Source: an uncultured Colwellia sp.
GTDB taxonomy: Bacteria > Pseudomonadota > Gammaproteobacteria > Enterobacterales > Alteromonadaceae
Assembly: GCA_913058145.1 (NCBI GenBank)
Contig: CAJXQM010000016.1
Location: 1 to 59,708, forward strand
Direction: 5' to 3'
DNA length: 59,708 nucleotides
Of the stretch, positions 37,780-47,082 are shown piece by piece. Below the pieces are notes generated by a model. It worked only from the letters and a program-made list of their open reading frames with translations, did not search any database and was not told the origin of the DNA. Each line of letters starts with the position of its first letter. The stretch's first letter is position 1. Made by a program: the position numbers and the translations under genes.

Positions 37780-38289
37780 TTATATCCTAAAAGGCTCAAT
37801 AGTTAATTGGATCATCATCTTAACGTTATTATCGGTAAATATCTGTAGAATTTATGTGATTTTATTCTTAACTTTATGTGTTTTGGATATGATTATATAA
37901 AATACAATCATATAAAATTAACTAATCGTAACGTTATTTTTACAAAATAGAATGCGACACTTCTAACTAGTTGATAATTAATGCTTTACTTTATATTTTG
38001 AGTCAGTTTTTAATGTATTCATTAAACGTAATACATTGTTTAATAAGTTTATTTTTTAATGGTGACATTTCTCTTTTACATAGAAAAACATTTGGCAGCA
38101 TGTTTTTTGTACGGAATCAGTTACTTAACAATATTGACAGTATTGACGGTTTACGAACATTCCATCTAGAATGAATATTGACAGATCAGAGCTTATGGTC
38201 TAGTTCGAAAAACTTTACAAGACAAGATAGTCTTGAATTAAAAATAACTAACCACTAATCACAAATGTGATCCAGGGAGTATACATATA
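37780..38289 (+). promoter_or_regulatory. Upstream region of the TonB-dependent receptor gene
   Basis: This 510-base, very AT-rich spacer lies between divergent priC and the receptor gene. A likely promoter is TTGACG (38143-38148), an 18-base spacer and TAGAAT (38167-38172). Two more TTGACA boxes lie at 38134 and 38178, so alternative starts are possible. No Fur box was recognised. Small frames here look like chance. Confidence 0.45.
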
Positions 38290-41200
38290 ATGAAAAATAA
38301 TTTTAAACGAACATTTAGACGTTCGGTTACTGCAATTGCAATATCGACCGTTTTAGGTATATCTTCAGCTTCAGCTGAAGATATCAAAGGTACGGTAGCT
38401 GTTACTGAAGGTAATGCTGCAGGTTTAACTGTTAAAGCAATTAACAAAGAAACTGGTACTGCACGTAGAATGGAACTAGATGCAGATGGTTCATACCGTT
38501 TAGCTAAGTTACCATCAGGTCCATATGAAGTCACAGTTTCTAAAGGTGATACCGTATTAGCTAAAGAAGATGTCAGGGTGTCTTTAGGTAAAAATACAGT
38601 AACAAACTTTGAAGTTATAGCTCCATCTGATGTGTATGAAGTTATTCAAGTTGTTGGTTCTTCAGTATCAACGATTGATTTGTCTTCATCAGATTCTGGT
38701 TTAGTTATTGGCGATATTGATATCGCTCGTATGCCTATCGCACAAAATATTACTTCTGTAGCTATGCTTGCGCCAGGAACTGTAAAAGGTGACTCTGCTT
38801 TTGGTAATACAGCATCATTTGGTGGTTCATCAGTAGCAGAAAATGCATGTTACATTAATGGTTTGGAAGTCACTAATACACGTCAGGGCTTAGGATGTGG
38901 TGAAGTCCCTTTTGAATTCTATAAAGAATTCCAAATAAAAACAGGTGGTTATTCAGCAAAATATGGTCGCGCAACTGGCGGTACAATGAATTCAATCACT
39001 AAGAGTGGTACAAATGATTGGGAATTTGCTGCTATAGTACAGTTTCAACCAGACTCATTACAGGAAGATGGAAGTACGTCTCGTGGTAAAAATGGTGCAG
39101 GTGCAATTTTCCGTGATGAAAGCCATGACTATGATAATAAATCAGAAGTAACCATTTCTGCTGGTGGTCCAATTATAGAAGATACATTATTCTTTTACGG
39201 CTTAATAAATCCAAGGGATACTGAATCCTCTTATACGTGGGGTGGTGATGAATTTTCACCAAATGATCAATACCGTATTGAAGAAGCTTCTGGTGGAGAT
39301 AATCTATTTTGGGGTGGTAAGCTTGATTGGGATATCAATGAAGATCACCGTTTAAGTTTGTTTGGTTATTCTAACCGTCGTGATATAACACGAACAGTTT
39401 ATGATTACGATAATGGTACTATTGGCGGTAAAAAAGATGGTGCATTATTGAAACGTGGTGGAGAAGCGAAAAGTCTTAGTTATACTGGTTATTTCACCGA
39501 CGAATTAATCGTCACAGCTATGGCTGGCACTATAGAAACGGAATATGAAACAGCGTCAGAAAATTTAGTTTGTCCGACTATTACTGATTCACGTACTACT
39601 AACACCCCAATCTCAGGTTGTGGAGCAGGTGGTAGTTTCGGTGCTAATAATGACGAAAACACGCAATTCCGTTTTGATGTGGAATACACTTGGGATGACC
39701 ATACTTTTGCAATTGGTTATGATTACCAAGAACGTGATTCTACCCGTATAAGTCGCCCAATCGGCGGACATAGTTATGATTACAGAACTTTAGCTGATGG
39801 TGCTGATTTTCAAGCAGATAATGGTGCTTTAGAAAACGATACGGGTGCAGCATTTGATTATGTTGAAGACCGTGTTTTTGATGGTGGTGGTAGCTTTAAT
39901 TCAGAATTAACGGCTTATTATATTGAAGATAAGTGGCAAGTGAATGATAATTTGGTGCTAGATATTGGGTTACGTGTTGATGAGTTTGATAGCTGGGGAA
40001 CTACAGGTAAATTATTAACTAGTTTTAAAACAGATATTGCTCCTCGTTTAGGTGTAACTTGGGATCCTACGGGTACTGGTGAGTCAAAAGTTTATGCTAC
40101 TTATGGCCGTTATTACTTACCTGTTGCTAACAACACTGTTTTCCGTGCAGCATCTGGTGTAAGTGATATTACATCTGCTTATACATTCACGGGTTCTGAT
40201 GCAACCACGGGTGTTCCAACGGGCTTAGCCCCGTTAGCGGATACTACAGGAAGTGGAGGTTTAGATAACTCACAACAAGTAAGTGGAATACCTACAGTAC
40301 CTGAACAAGCAATTTTTCAGGCACAAGAAGCTGATCCATTCTCTAAAGATGAATATATTATTGGTTATGAACAAGTACTTAATGATGAATATACTGTAGG
40401 TGTAAAAGGTACGTACCGTGAAGTAGCTACAGCATTAGATGATTACTGTGGTCGTTATGCTTACCCTTATTGTGTAATGGTTAATCCAGGCTCTGAATCA
40501 AGTTGGTATAGCGATGGTTACTACTGGAATGGAACTGATTGGGGTAACTCATCGTTTGATAATGATGGTGCACCTGATGCCGGTTCTTTGACCACATACA
40601 GTGCAGAAACTATGGGATTACCTAAGGCTAAAAATGAATATACTGCTTTAGAAGGAATGTTGAAATTTAATCAGGACGACTTCCGTTACACATTTACTTA
40701 TACATGGTCACGTAGTATAGGTAACTTTGAAGGCGCAGTTAAATCTGATATTGGTCAAGCTGATGCAGGTATTACACAAGATTTTGATTTCCCTGCATTA
40801 ATGGATGGAGCTGATGGTTATCAGCCTAATGATAGACGTCATGTCTTGAAGTTCTTTGGTAGCTGGGAGCCAATTGAAGACGTAATGCTTGGTTGGAATT
40901 CTACTCTTTCAAGTGGTCGTCCTTTAAGTTTGTTTGGTCAAGGTTATCCATCAGATGATCCAAACCTTAATGGTGGTTGGGGTGACTTGTTTTACTTAGC
41001 CGATACAAATGAAGATGGTTCCTTAACAGGTACTTACACTAAGCATAATCGTGGAAGTGCTGGGCGTACACCATGGCTTTTCAATATAGATCTATCAGCA
41101 GCTTATACTTTTACTGTTTCTAATATTGATATGAGAGCATCATTAAATGTGTTTAATGTATTAAACTCTCAAGAAGAAACATCTTCAAACGAACATTGGG

Positions 41201-41295
41201 AACAAAGTGAAGGTGTTTATAACGAATGGCACGGTTCTTCTTATGGATTCCAAGCTCCACGTTATGTTAGATTAAGTTTAGAAGCTCGCTTTTAA
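38290..41295 (+). CDS. TonB-dependent outer-membrane receptor with carboxypeptidase-like N-domain
   Basis: A 1001-residue receptor of the Oar-like kind. After a signal peptide (cleaved after SSASA, about 29) comes a beta-sandwich domain (KGTVAVTEGNAAGLTVKAIN to about 115), then a plug domain (ENACYINGLEVTN, GGYSAKYGRATGGTMN) and a 22-strand barrel ending in the outer-membrane insertion signal YVRLSLEARF. Such receptors import large substrates such as oligosaccharides, peptides or metal chelates; the substrate here is unknown. AGGGAG precedes the start. It stands just before a complete TonB energy operon. Confidence 0.9.
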   Translation: MKNNFKRTFRRSVTAIAISTVLGISSASAEDIKGTVAVTEGNAAGLTVKAINKETGTARRMELDADGSYRLAKLPSGPYEVTVSKGDTVLAKEDVRVSLGKNTVTNFEVIAPSDVYEVIQVVGSSVSTIDLSSSDSGLVIGDIDIARMPIAQNITSVAMLAPGTVKGDSAFGNTASFGGSSVAENACYINGLEVTNTRQGLGCGEVPFEFYKEFQIKTGGYSAKYGRATGGTMNSITKSGTNDWEFAAIVQFQPDSLQEDGSTSRGKNGAGAIFRDESHDYDNKSEVTISAGGPIIEDTLFFYGLINPRDTESSYTWGGDEFSPNDQYRIEEASGGDNLFWGGKLDWDINEDHRLSLFGYSNRRDITRTVYDYDNGTIGGKKDGALLKRGGEAKSLSYTGYFTDELIVTAMAGTIETEYETASENLVCPTITDSRTTNTPISGCGAGGSFGANNDENTQFRFDVEYTWDDHTFAIGYDYQERDSTRISRPIGGHSYDYRTLADGADFQADNGALENDTGAAFDYVEDRVFDGGGSFNSELTAYYIEDKWQVNDNLVLDIGLRVDEFDSWGTTGKLLTSFKTDIAPRLGVTWDPTGTGESKVYATYGRYYLPVANNTVFRAASGVSDITSAYTFTGSDATTGVPTGLAPLADTTGSGGLDNSQQVSGIPTVPEQAIFQAQEADPFSKDEYIIGYEQVLNDEYTVGVKGTYREVATALDDYCGRYAYPYCVMVNPGSESSWYSDGYYWNGTDWGNSSFDNDGAPDAGSLTTYSAETMGLPKAKNEYTALEGMLKFNQDDFRYTFTYTWSRSIGNFEGAVKSDIGQADAGITQDFDFPALMDGADGYQPNDRRHVLKFFGSWEPIEDVMLGWNSTLSSGRPLSLFGQGYPSDDPNLNGGWGDLFYLADTNEDGSLTGTYTKHNRGSAGRTPWLFNIDLSAAYTFTVSNIDMRASLNVFNVLNSQEETSSNEHWEQSEGVYNEWHGSSYGFQAPRYVRLSLEARF

Positions 41296-41323
41296 ATTAT
41301 AAATATTTTCATTTCAAATATAT

Positions 41324-41348
41324 AAAACCTGTTCTTTGAGCAGGTTTT
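41324..41348 (+). terminator. Terminator after the TonB-dependent receptor gene
   Basis: AAAACCTG pairs with CAGGTTTT around a 9-base loop, followed by TTGTTTT. Confidence 0.85.
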
Positions 41349-41673
41349 TTGTTTTATCCATATTAATGGTAGAAAATTCGTATATGATTAGATGTGATAG
41401 GCTTAAATTTAAGATCATATTAGTGGAATAACCCACTAATAACTGTCCGTTTACAGAACGATTGAATTAAAATAGTTTGACTTACTACGAAAGCCTTAGT
41501 ATAAAATAGGTAGCAAAATGTTTAAGCTATTATTTGGCTATTTTGTATAAGTAATAATCAAAAAAGCTCATAAAACTTAATGAAGCATATTTATATTTTA
41601 TCGTTTCTATTTTTTATATGATATTTTTTATTTATTACTAAAATGTAAACTAAACAACTTTATTACCCTAAAC

Positions 41674-41702
41674 TTGACAGCTTGTTTGTCATTTGGGATT
41701 AT
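41674..41702 (+). promoter_or_regulatory. Candidate promoter of the TonB2 operon
   Basis: The 518-base space between receptor and DUF3450 genes is AT-rich. It holds a hairpin without a T-run (41419-41440) and, at 41674-41679, a perfect TTGACA followed after 17 bases by GATTAT. This would start transcription about 100 bases before the DUF3450 gene. No Fur box was recognised. Confidence 0.5.
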
Positions 41703-41813
41703 TGATTAGTTGTATTTATAATAAGTTACACATAATAAAAACGATAGATTTTTATATTTGCGGTAACAAAATATTTTTGTTATCAAAATTTAAATAGCAA
41801 TTGGTTGGGAACT

Positions 41814-42593
41814 ATGTCCAAAGTAAGTAAGAAAAGCCTTATCGCCACGGCGATGGTTGGCGCACTAGCATTAGCAGGTAGTAATATCGCTGCTGCAAAT
41901 GCATTAACAGATCTTCAAAAAGCTGAAGCTAAAATTTTTAAACAGTCAGCTAAATCACAAACCAAAATCAACACTATATACGAGCAAACGCAAGATCTTC
42001 TTGCTGAATATCGTAATACTGTCGATGAAGGCGACGTTCTCCGTGGTTATAACGATCATGTACAACGTATGGTTGACGATCAAAAAGCGAATATCGCATC
42101 ATTGCAAAAGCAAATTAATGGTATCGATAAAGTAAAACAAGGTGTTGTACCGTTAATGTACAAAATGATAGACACTTTAGAAACGTTTATTGATTTAGAT
42201 GTACCAATGAACATTGAGCGTCGCAAAGAACGTGTAGCTAATTTACGTGAAGTGATGACTAACTCAAACGTAACCACGTCTGAGCAGTTTCGTTTAGTAC
42301 TTGAAGCCTATGAAATTGAAGCCGGTTACGGCACTATTTTTGACGCTTACCAAGCTGAAATTGATTTTGGTGGGACAACATTAACGGCTGATTTCGTTCA
42401 TATGGGACGTATCGCTTTTGTTGCTCAATCATTAGACCAAAAACATTCTTGGTTATGGAACAACGAAAGTCGTTCATGGGAAGAGTTAGGTGATGAATAC
42501 TTGAAACCTATCAAAGATGCTGTCGCTATGGCGCGTAAGCAACTTCCAATGGATCTAGCTAAATTACCAGTATTTGCAGCAGGAGCAAAATAA
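41814..42593 (+). CDS. DUF3450 protein, TonB2-system partner
   Basis: A periplasmic, largely coiled-coil protein: signal peptide 1-30 (cleaved after NIAAA), then helices from about 32 to 105 and a conserved C-terminal half with YEIEAGYGTIFDAYQAEI and WNNESRSWEEL. DUF3450 genes nearly always open ExbB/ExbD/TonB2 operons in Vibrio and Alteromonadales. The start is ATG 41814 (259 residues); the TTG at 41805 is rejected. Its stop overlaps the next start (TAATG). It probably bridges the ExbB-like partner and TonB, but its mechanism is not known. Confidence 0.88.
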   Translation: MSKVSKKSLIATAMVGALALAGSNIAAANALTDLQKAEAKIFKQSAKSQTKINTIYEQTQDLLAEYRNTVDEGDVLRGYNDHVQRMVDDQKANIASLQKQINGIDKVKQGVVPLMYKMIDTLETFIDLDVPMNIERRKERVANLREVMTNSNVTTSEQFRLVLEAYEIEAGYGTIFDAYQAEIDFGGTTLTADFVHMGRIAFVAQSLDQKHSWLWNNESRSWEELGDEYLKPIKDAVAMARKQLPMDLAKLPVFAAGAK

Positions 42594-43942
42594 TGAAAAA
42601 AATTATTAATTTTGTAGCACTAGCTGCAATAATGACTGCTGGCTTAGTCGCAACCACACAAGCAAATCAACTAGATGATTTACTTAAGCAAGTTAAATCT
42701 GATCGAGTATCAGAAGCTAAACTTGATAAAAAACGTGAAGCTGAATTTAAAAATGCTCGTGCGGATAAAAAAGCCTTATTAAATAAAGCAAAAAAAGAAT
42801 TAGCTAACCAAGAAGCGCGAAATAAACGGTTAACGAAAGAATATGCGTCTAATGAAATTAAATTAGCGCAAAAAGAACTTGAACTAGACAATGCTACCGG
42901 TACGTTAGGTGAAATGTTTGGTGTTTCTCGTGCAGCTGCTGCAGGTGCATACGGTCAAATAGCGACTTCAATTGTCAGTGCTGAATTTCCAGGTCGTGGT
43001 GAAACGTTAAACCGTATTGCTAACGCAAAAGCTATCCCTGCATTAGAAGATCTTGAAGAATTATGGTTTGCCTTACAAACTGAAATGACTCAATCAGGTA
43101 AAATTTCTAAATTCAGTGTTGAAGTGACCAACTTAGATGGCTCTAAATCTACTGAAACGATTACTCGTGTTGGTACATTTAATTTAGTATCAGATAACGG
43201 CTACTTAACTTATAACGATGAAGTAGGTCAAGTACAACCATTACCTAAGCAACCAGCAGGTTACATTGCGGATACTGCTGCAGACTTCTTTAATAGTGAC
43301 TCAGGTTACAGTGCTCTTTATGTGGATCCTTCTCGTGGTGGTATTTTATCACTTGAAACACGTAAGAAAACAGTTGAAGAGTTCTTCCACGAAGGTAAAG
43401 AAGTTGGTTATGCTATTACGGTTCTTTTAATTATTGGTTGTATCATTGCGCTTGAACGTTTAATCGTTTTAGGTAGCATGACTTCTAAAATTAAAGCACA
43501 AGAGAAAAACCTTGATACGCCTAATACAAATAACCCACTAGGTCGTTTACTGCAAATTTACCATGACAACAAGTCAGTTGATGCTGAAACGCTAGAGCTG
43601 AAACTTGATGAAGGTATTTTACGTGAAACACCTCAAGTAGACCGTGGTATTAACTTAATCAAAATGTTTGCTGCTATAGCGCCTTTAATGGGTCTATTAG
43701 GTACAGTTATCGGTATGATCATGACTTTCCAAACGATTACCTTATTTGGTACGGGTGACCCGAAAATTATGGCGGGTAATATCTCACTAGCATTAGTTAC
43801 AACCGCATTAGGTTTGATTTGTGCATTGCCACTTATTCTTATCCATTCAGTTGTTGCTGGTAAAGCGAAAAGTGTTTTACAAAAATTAGATGAACAAAGT
43901 GCAGGCTTAATAGCTGCGATTGCTGAGAAGGAGTCTAAATAA
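42593..43942 (+). CDS. ttpC: ExbB-like proton-channel protein with periplasmic coiled coil (TtpC)
   Basis: A 449-residue MotA/TolQ/ExbB-family protein with a long N-terminal extension. After a signal-like segment (1-24) comes a charged coiled coil (about 28-100) and a periplasmic domain to about 265. Three membrane helices follow (VGYAITVLLIIGCIIAL; LIKMFAAIAPLMGLLGTVIGMI; ISLALVTTALGLICALPLIL). This is the layout of Vibrio TtpC, needed together with ExbB2/ExbD2 for TonB2 work. It overlaps both neighbours by TAATG, implying coupled translation. Confidence 0.9.
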   Translation: MKKIINFVALAAIMTAGLVATTQANQLDDLLKQVKSDRVSEAKLDKKREAEFKNARADKKALLNKAKKELANQEARNKRLTKEYASNEIKLAQKELELDNATGTLGEMFGVSRAAAAGAYGQIATSIVSAEFPGRGETLNRIANAKAIPALEDLEELWFALQTEMTQSGKISKFSVEVTNLDGSKSTETITRVGTFNLVSDNGYLTYNDEVGQVQPLPKQPAGYIADTAADFFNSDSGYSALYVDPSRGGILSLETRKKTVEEFFHEGKEVGYAITVLLIIGCIIALERLIVLGSMTSKIKAQEKNLDTPNTNNPLGRLLQIYHDNKSVDAETLELKLDEGILRETPQVDRGINLIKMFAAIAPLMGLLGTVIGMIMTFQTITLFGTGDPKIMAGNISLALVTTALGLICALPLILIHSVVAGKAKSVLQKLDEQSAGLIAAIAEKESK

Positions 43943-44466
43943 TGTTATTCCTGATAGAGCTTTGGGAATCTGTCAGGGGTTTTGTTGCGACTGGCGGTAA
44001 CGTACTTTACGTTGTTGCCTTTGCACTCTTATTGATGTGGATTATGATGATAGAACGCTATTGGTTCTTATCATCCATCTACCCAGCAATGAAAAAAGAT
44101 ATTATTGCTCGTTGGGATGCACGTCAAGACACAACGTCTTGGTATGCACATCGTATTAGAGAAACTTGGATTTCCGAAGCAAATGAACTGCTTGAACAGC
44201 GTATGATCACCATCCGAACATTAGTGGCAATGTGTCCATTAATTGGTTTGTTGGGAACAGTTACCGGTATGATTGGGGTGTTTGAAACAATGGCACAACA
44301 AGGTACAGGTAACCCACGTCTAATGGCCGCAGGTATATCGCAAGCTACTATTCCGACAATGGCGGGTATGGTAGCAGCGTTATCTGGTGTGTTCTTTAGT
44401 TCAAGACTAGACGCTCAAGTTAAACTAGCAAAGGCTAAACTGGTTGACAGTTTACCTCATCACTAG
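43942..44466 (+). CDS. exbB2: Biopolymer transport protein ExbB (TonB2 system)
   Basis: A short (174-residue) ExbB: three helices, beginning VLYVVAFALLLMWIMMIERY and including CPLIGLLGTVTGMIGVFETM and the Gly/Ala-rich third helix PTMAGMVAALSGVFFS. It forms the proton channel with ExbD and drives TonB. The lack of a long cytoplasmic loop is usual for ExbB2. Start and stop are tightly packed (overlap with ttpC; 12 bases to exbD). Confidence 0.92.
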   Translation: MLFLIELWESVRGFVATGGNVLYVVAFALLLMWIMMIERYWFLSSIYPAMKKDIIARWDARQDTTSWYAHRIRETWISEANELLEQRMITIRTLVAMCPLIGLLGTVTGMIGVFETMAQQGTGNPRLMAAGISQATIPTMAGMVAALSGVFFSSRLDAQVKLAKAKLVDSLPHH

Positions 44467-44478
44467 AGAGATATTTTC

Positions 44479-44883
44479 ATGGCACGTAAAAAGATTCGTG
44501 AGGACGAAGAAGCGGTAATTGATATGACACCGATGCTAGACATCGTATTTATCATGCTGATCTTCTTCATCGTAACTACTTCTTTTGTTAAAGAAGCTGG
44601 TATTGAAGTAAATAAACCTAAAGCAGCCCAACAAACCAAGCAAAAAAATGCCAATATCTTTGTTGCAATTAAAGATAACGGTGAAATTTGGTTAGATAAA
44701 GGCCGTGTTGACATCGAACGTGTTGGAGCAAGGATTGAAAAATTACTTGCAGAGCAACCTACTGATGTTGTGATTATCCAAGCCGACAAAGATGCTAAGC
44801 ATGGTGTTGTTGTTAAAGTAATGGACGCTATCAAAGAAGCAGGAAGTGGTCTTAGAATATCTATTGCTGCTGCGAAGGGGTAG
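44479..44883 (+). CDS. exbD2: Biopolymer transport protein ExbD (TonB2 system)
   Basis: A 134-residue protein with one membrane helix (MLDIVFIMLIFFIVTTSF); the conserved Asp of the IDMTPMLDIVF motif is the proton-carrying residue in this family. A periplasmic domain of about 90 residues follows, with VIIQADKDAKHG. It pairs with ExbB. Three bases separate its stop from tonB. Confidence 0.94.
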   Translation: MARKKIREDEEAVIDMTPMLDIVFIMLIFFIVTTSFVKEAGIEVNKPKAAQQTKQKNANIFVAIKDNGEIWLDKGRVDIERVGARIEKLLAEQPTDVVIIQADKDAKHGVVVKVMDAIKEAGSGLRISIAAAKG

Positions 44884-44886
44884 ATT

Positions 44887-45501
44887 ATGGTACGCTTTTT
44901 AGTATCAATACTACTAGGCGCTGCGGTTACCTTTGGTTTATTTGCTTTTATGGCTTTTCTTGTTTCTAGCGGTGATAGAAGCAAAGATCAGGCACAAGAT
45001 AATATAATCGTAGAGGTGAATACAACGCCGCCGAAGTCTTCAGCTGAGACTCGTCGTCGTGTACCGCCGCCACCGCCACCGCCGCCTAAAGCACCGCCAA
45101 AGCAACAGGCTCCTGAGCCTGAAGCAAGCAATGACAATAGTGGATTGCAGTTTAATATGCCGGGTGTTCAAATGTCTGGTGCATCAACGGGGTTATCTGC
45201 ACCTGGTGCAGGCTTTGGTCGAGATGGTGATGCAACGCCAATTGTTAGAATAGAGCCTAAATACCCTATTCAAGCAGCACGTGATGGTAAAGAAGGTTGG
45301 GTTAAACTTTCATTTACAATCAATGAAATTGGTGGTGTTGAAGATGTTAAAGTTATTGAAGCAAAGCCTAAGCGAGTGTTTGATAAAGAAGCTAAACGCG
45401 CACTTAGAAAGTGGAAATACAAACCAAAAGTTGTTGACGGTAAACCAATGAAACAACCTGGTTTAACTGTTCAATTAGACTTTAAAATGGACGGAGGGTA
45501 G
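44887..45501 (+). CDS. tonB2: Energy transducer TonB (TonB2)
   Basis: TonB spans the periplasm and pulls on receptor TonB boxes. It has an N-terminal helix (FLVSILLGAAVTFGLFAFMAF), a short Pro-rich stretch with eight prolines in a row (VPPPPPPPPKAPPK, about 58-71), and a C-terminal TonB domain (YPIQAARDGKEGWVKLSFTI ... ALRKWKYKPKVVDGKP). At 204 residues it is short, as is usual for TonB2. The proline run would need EF-P or a related factor to be translated smoothly. Confidence 0.94.
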   Translation: MVRFLVSILLGAAVTFGLFAFMAFLVSSGDRSKDQAQDNIIVEVNTTPPKSSAETRRRVPPPPPPPPKAPPKQQAPEPEASNDNSGLQFNMPGVQMSGASTGLSAPGAGFGRDGDATPIVRIEPKYPIQAARDGKEGWVKLSFTINEIGGVEDVKVIEAKPKRVFDKEAKRALRKWKYKPKVVDGKPMKQPGLTVQLDFKMDGG

Positions 45502-45506
45502 TAGTT

Positions 45507-46799
45507 ATGTTTGACAAAGCTTTATTTAACACAGTTATGTTAAAAAAATTATCAACTTCTTTAGTTGTTATCGCTTCACTTTTAGTTATTCAAGCACCCT
45601 TTGCAGATAATGCAATGGCTGCTGAAGCTAAAAAAGAAGAGAAAAAGAAACGTCCTACGCAACTTGTTGGTCCATCTGTAGGTAAAAAAGTTCAAAAAGC
45701 TTTTGAAGCCTATACCGCTGATGATATTGATGGTGCTTTAGTAATTTTGAAGGATATAAATGCCAAAAAAGATTACGACAAAGCCTATGTTTTTCGTTTT
45801 ATTGCGGTTATGTATGCCACCAAAGGAGATAATGAAAAAGAAGCAATTTCTTACTTAAAAATAGCGATTGCTCCAGATATCTTAAATGAAGGTGACCAAG
45901 GTGAGGCTTTAAAGTTATTGGCTGATTTGCAAATGCAAACCAAAGACTATAAAGGTGCTTTAGGTAATTATTATGCTTGGATGGAGTTTACCGGCAAAGA
46001 TGATGGCAATACTTGGGTTAAAATTGCCCAAGCTAATTATGAGTTGCAACAATTGGATAAAATGATTGTTCCTGCTGATAAAGCTATTGCAGCATTTGGC
46101 GATAAACAGAACCAAAATCCTTATATTTTAAAGCTAACTTCTTACTATGAACGTAAACAATATTTAGAAGCGATTAAGGTGTTAGAAACGGTTATCTTAA
46201 TTTTCCCTGAAAATAAAACGTGGTGGACACAGTTGCCTATGTTTTATTTATTAGTTGAAAATTATCCTAAAGCGGTGCAAACACTTGATTTAGCTTATAA
46301 GCAGGGTTTTCTTGATAAAGAGTCGCAAATTAAAACGTTAGCAAGCTTATATTCTTCGACCGAGGCACCTTTTAAGGCGGCCAGGTTATTAGAAAAACAT
46401 ATTGCTTCGGGCTTAATTAAACGTGATGACAAGAATATCTCAACGTTAGCAAACGCATGGCATGCAGCACAGCATGTTGGTACAGCCGCCAAATATTATG
46501 GTGAGCTGGCTAAAATGACTAATGAAGCTAAGCATTACCGTAAACAAGGTATGTTGTTAAAACAAGATGAGCAATTTTCAAAAGCTATTCCAGCACTAAA
46601 AAAATCGTTGGAGCTTGGTGTTAAGAATGAGGGACGTATATACATGAGTATTGCAGAATCTTATTTTTATCTTGAAAAGTATAAAAAAGCGCATGTTGCT
46701 ATTAATAAAGCGATGGAAGATCCTAAGTCACGTAAAGCGGCAAAAGGTTGGAAAGGTTTTATTGTTGACACCGCGAGGCGTAAGAAAGTTTCAATTTAG
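45507..46799 (+). CDS. TPR-repeat periplasmic protein of the TonB2 operon
   Basis: The last gene of the operon. After a signal peptide (to about 41, ANAMAAEA), about eleven helical pairs of tetratricopeptide type fill the rest (430 residues), e.g. YKGALGNYYAWMEFTGKDDG and EQFSKAIPALKKSLELGVKN. GGAGGG lies 8 bases before the ATG at 45507. Such proteins follow tonB2 in Vibrio and Shewanella; they probably scaffold the complex or contact peptidoglycan. The function is inferred from position. Confidence 0.82.
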   Translation: MFDKALFNTVMLKKLSTSLVVIASLLVIQAPFADNAMAAEAKKEEKKKRPTQLVGPSVGKKVQKAFEAYTADDIDGALVILKDINAKKDYDKAYVFRFIAVMYATKGDNEKEAISYLKIAIAPDILNEGDQGEALKLLADLQMQTKDYKGALGNYYAWMEFTGKDDGNTWVKIAQANYELQQLDKMIVPADKAIAAFGDKQNQNPYILKLTSYYERKQYLEAIKVLETVILIFPENKTWWTQLPMFYLLVENYPKAVQTLDLAYKQGFLDKESQIKTLASLYSSTEAPFKAARLLEKHIASGLIKRDDKNISTLANAWHAAQHVGTAAKYYGELAKMTNEAKHYRKQGMLLKQDEQFSKAIPALKKSLELGVKNEGRIYMSIAESYFYLEKYKKAHVAINKAMEDPKSRKAAKGWKGFIVDTARRKKVSI

Positions 46800-46836
46800 T
46801 TGAGTGCGTTATTTAACGCTTAATTTTTGAAATGTT

Positions 46837-46860
46837 AAAACCAGCTTAAACGCTGGTTTT
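46837..46860 (+). terminator. Terminator of the TonB2 operon
   Basis: AAAACCAGC pairs with GCTGGTTTT around a 6-base loop, followed by a T-run. Confidence 0.9.
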
Positions 46861-47082
46861 TTTATAGCACTATTGGTGCTACATAAAATGTGTAAAACTT
46901 TTATGTTAAGTTATTTGCTGTCACATCATGATGTGACTATTAATAAAATAAAAGATTACCCCTTATTCTTAATAAAAACTAACCGAAGACGAAATTTTTA
47001 TTAAGGCTTGATGGTCTATGTAAAAAGTAATATAACTACTACACTTTACGTACTAATAATTTAACAATTAAGGATACTTTTC

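Noticed and set aside
37971..38174. 67-aa frame upstream of the TonB-dependent receptor
   Set aside because: AT-rich chance frame ending in the region with promoter-like boxes; no recognisable domain or ribosome site.
41419..41440. Hairpin ATTAGTGG/CCACTAAT as a terminator
   Set aside because: There is no T-run after it, and the receptor gene already has a good terminator at 41324-41348; left unassigned.
44463..44984. 173-aa frame antisense to exbD
   Set aside because: It overlaps an unmistakable exbD along nearly its full length and resembles no family; such shadows are common opposite coding regions.
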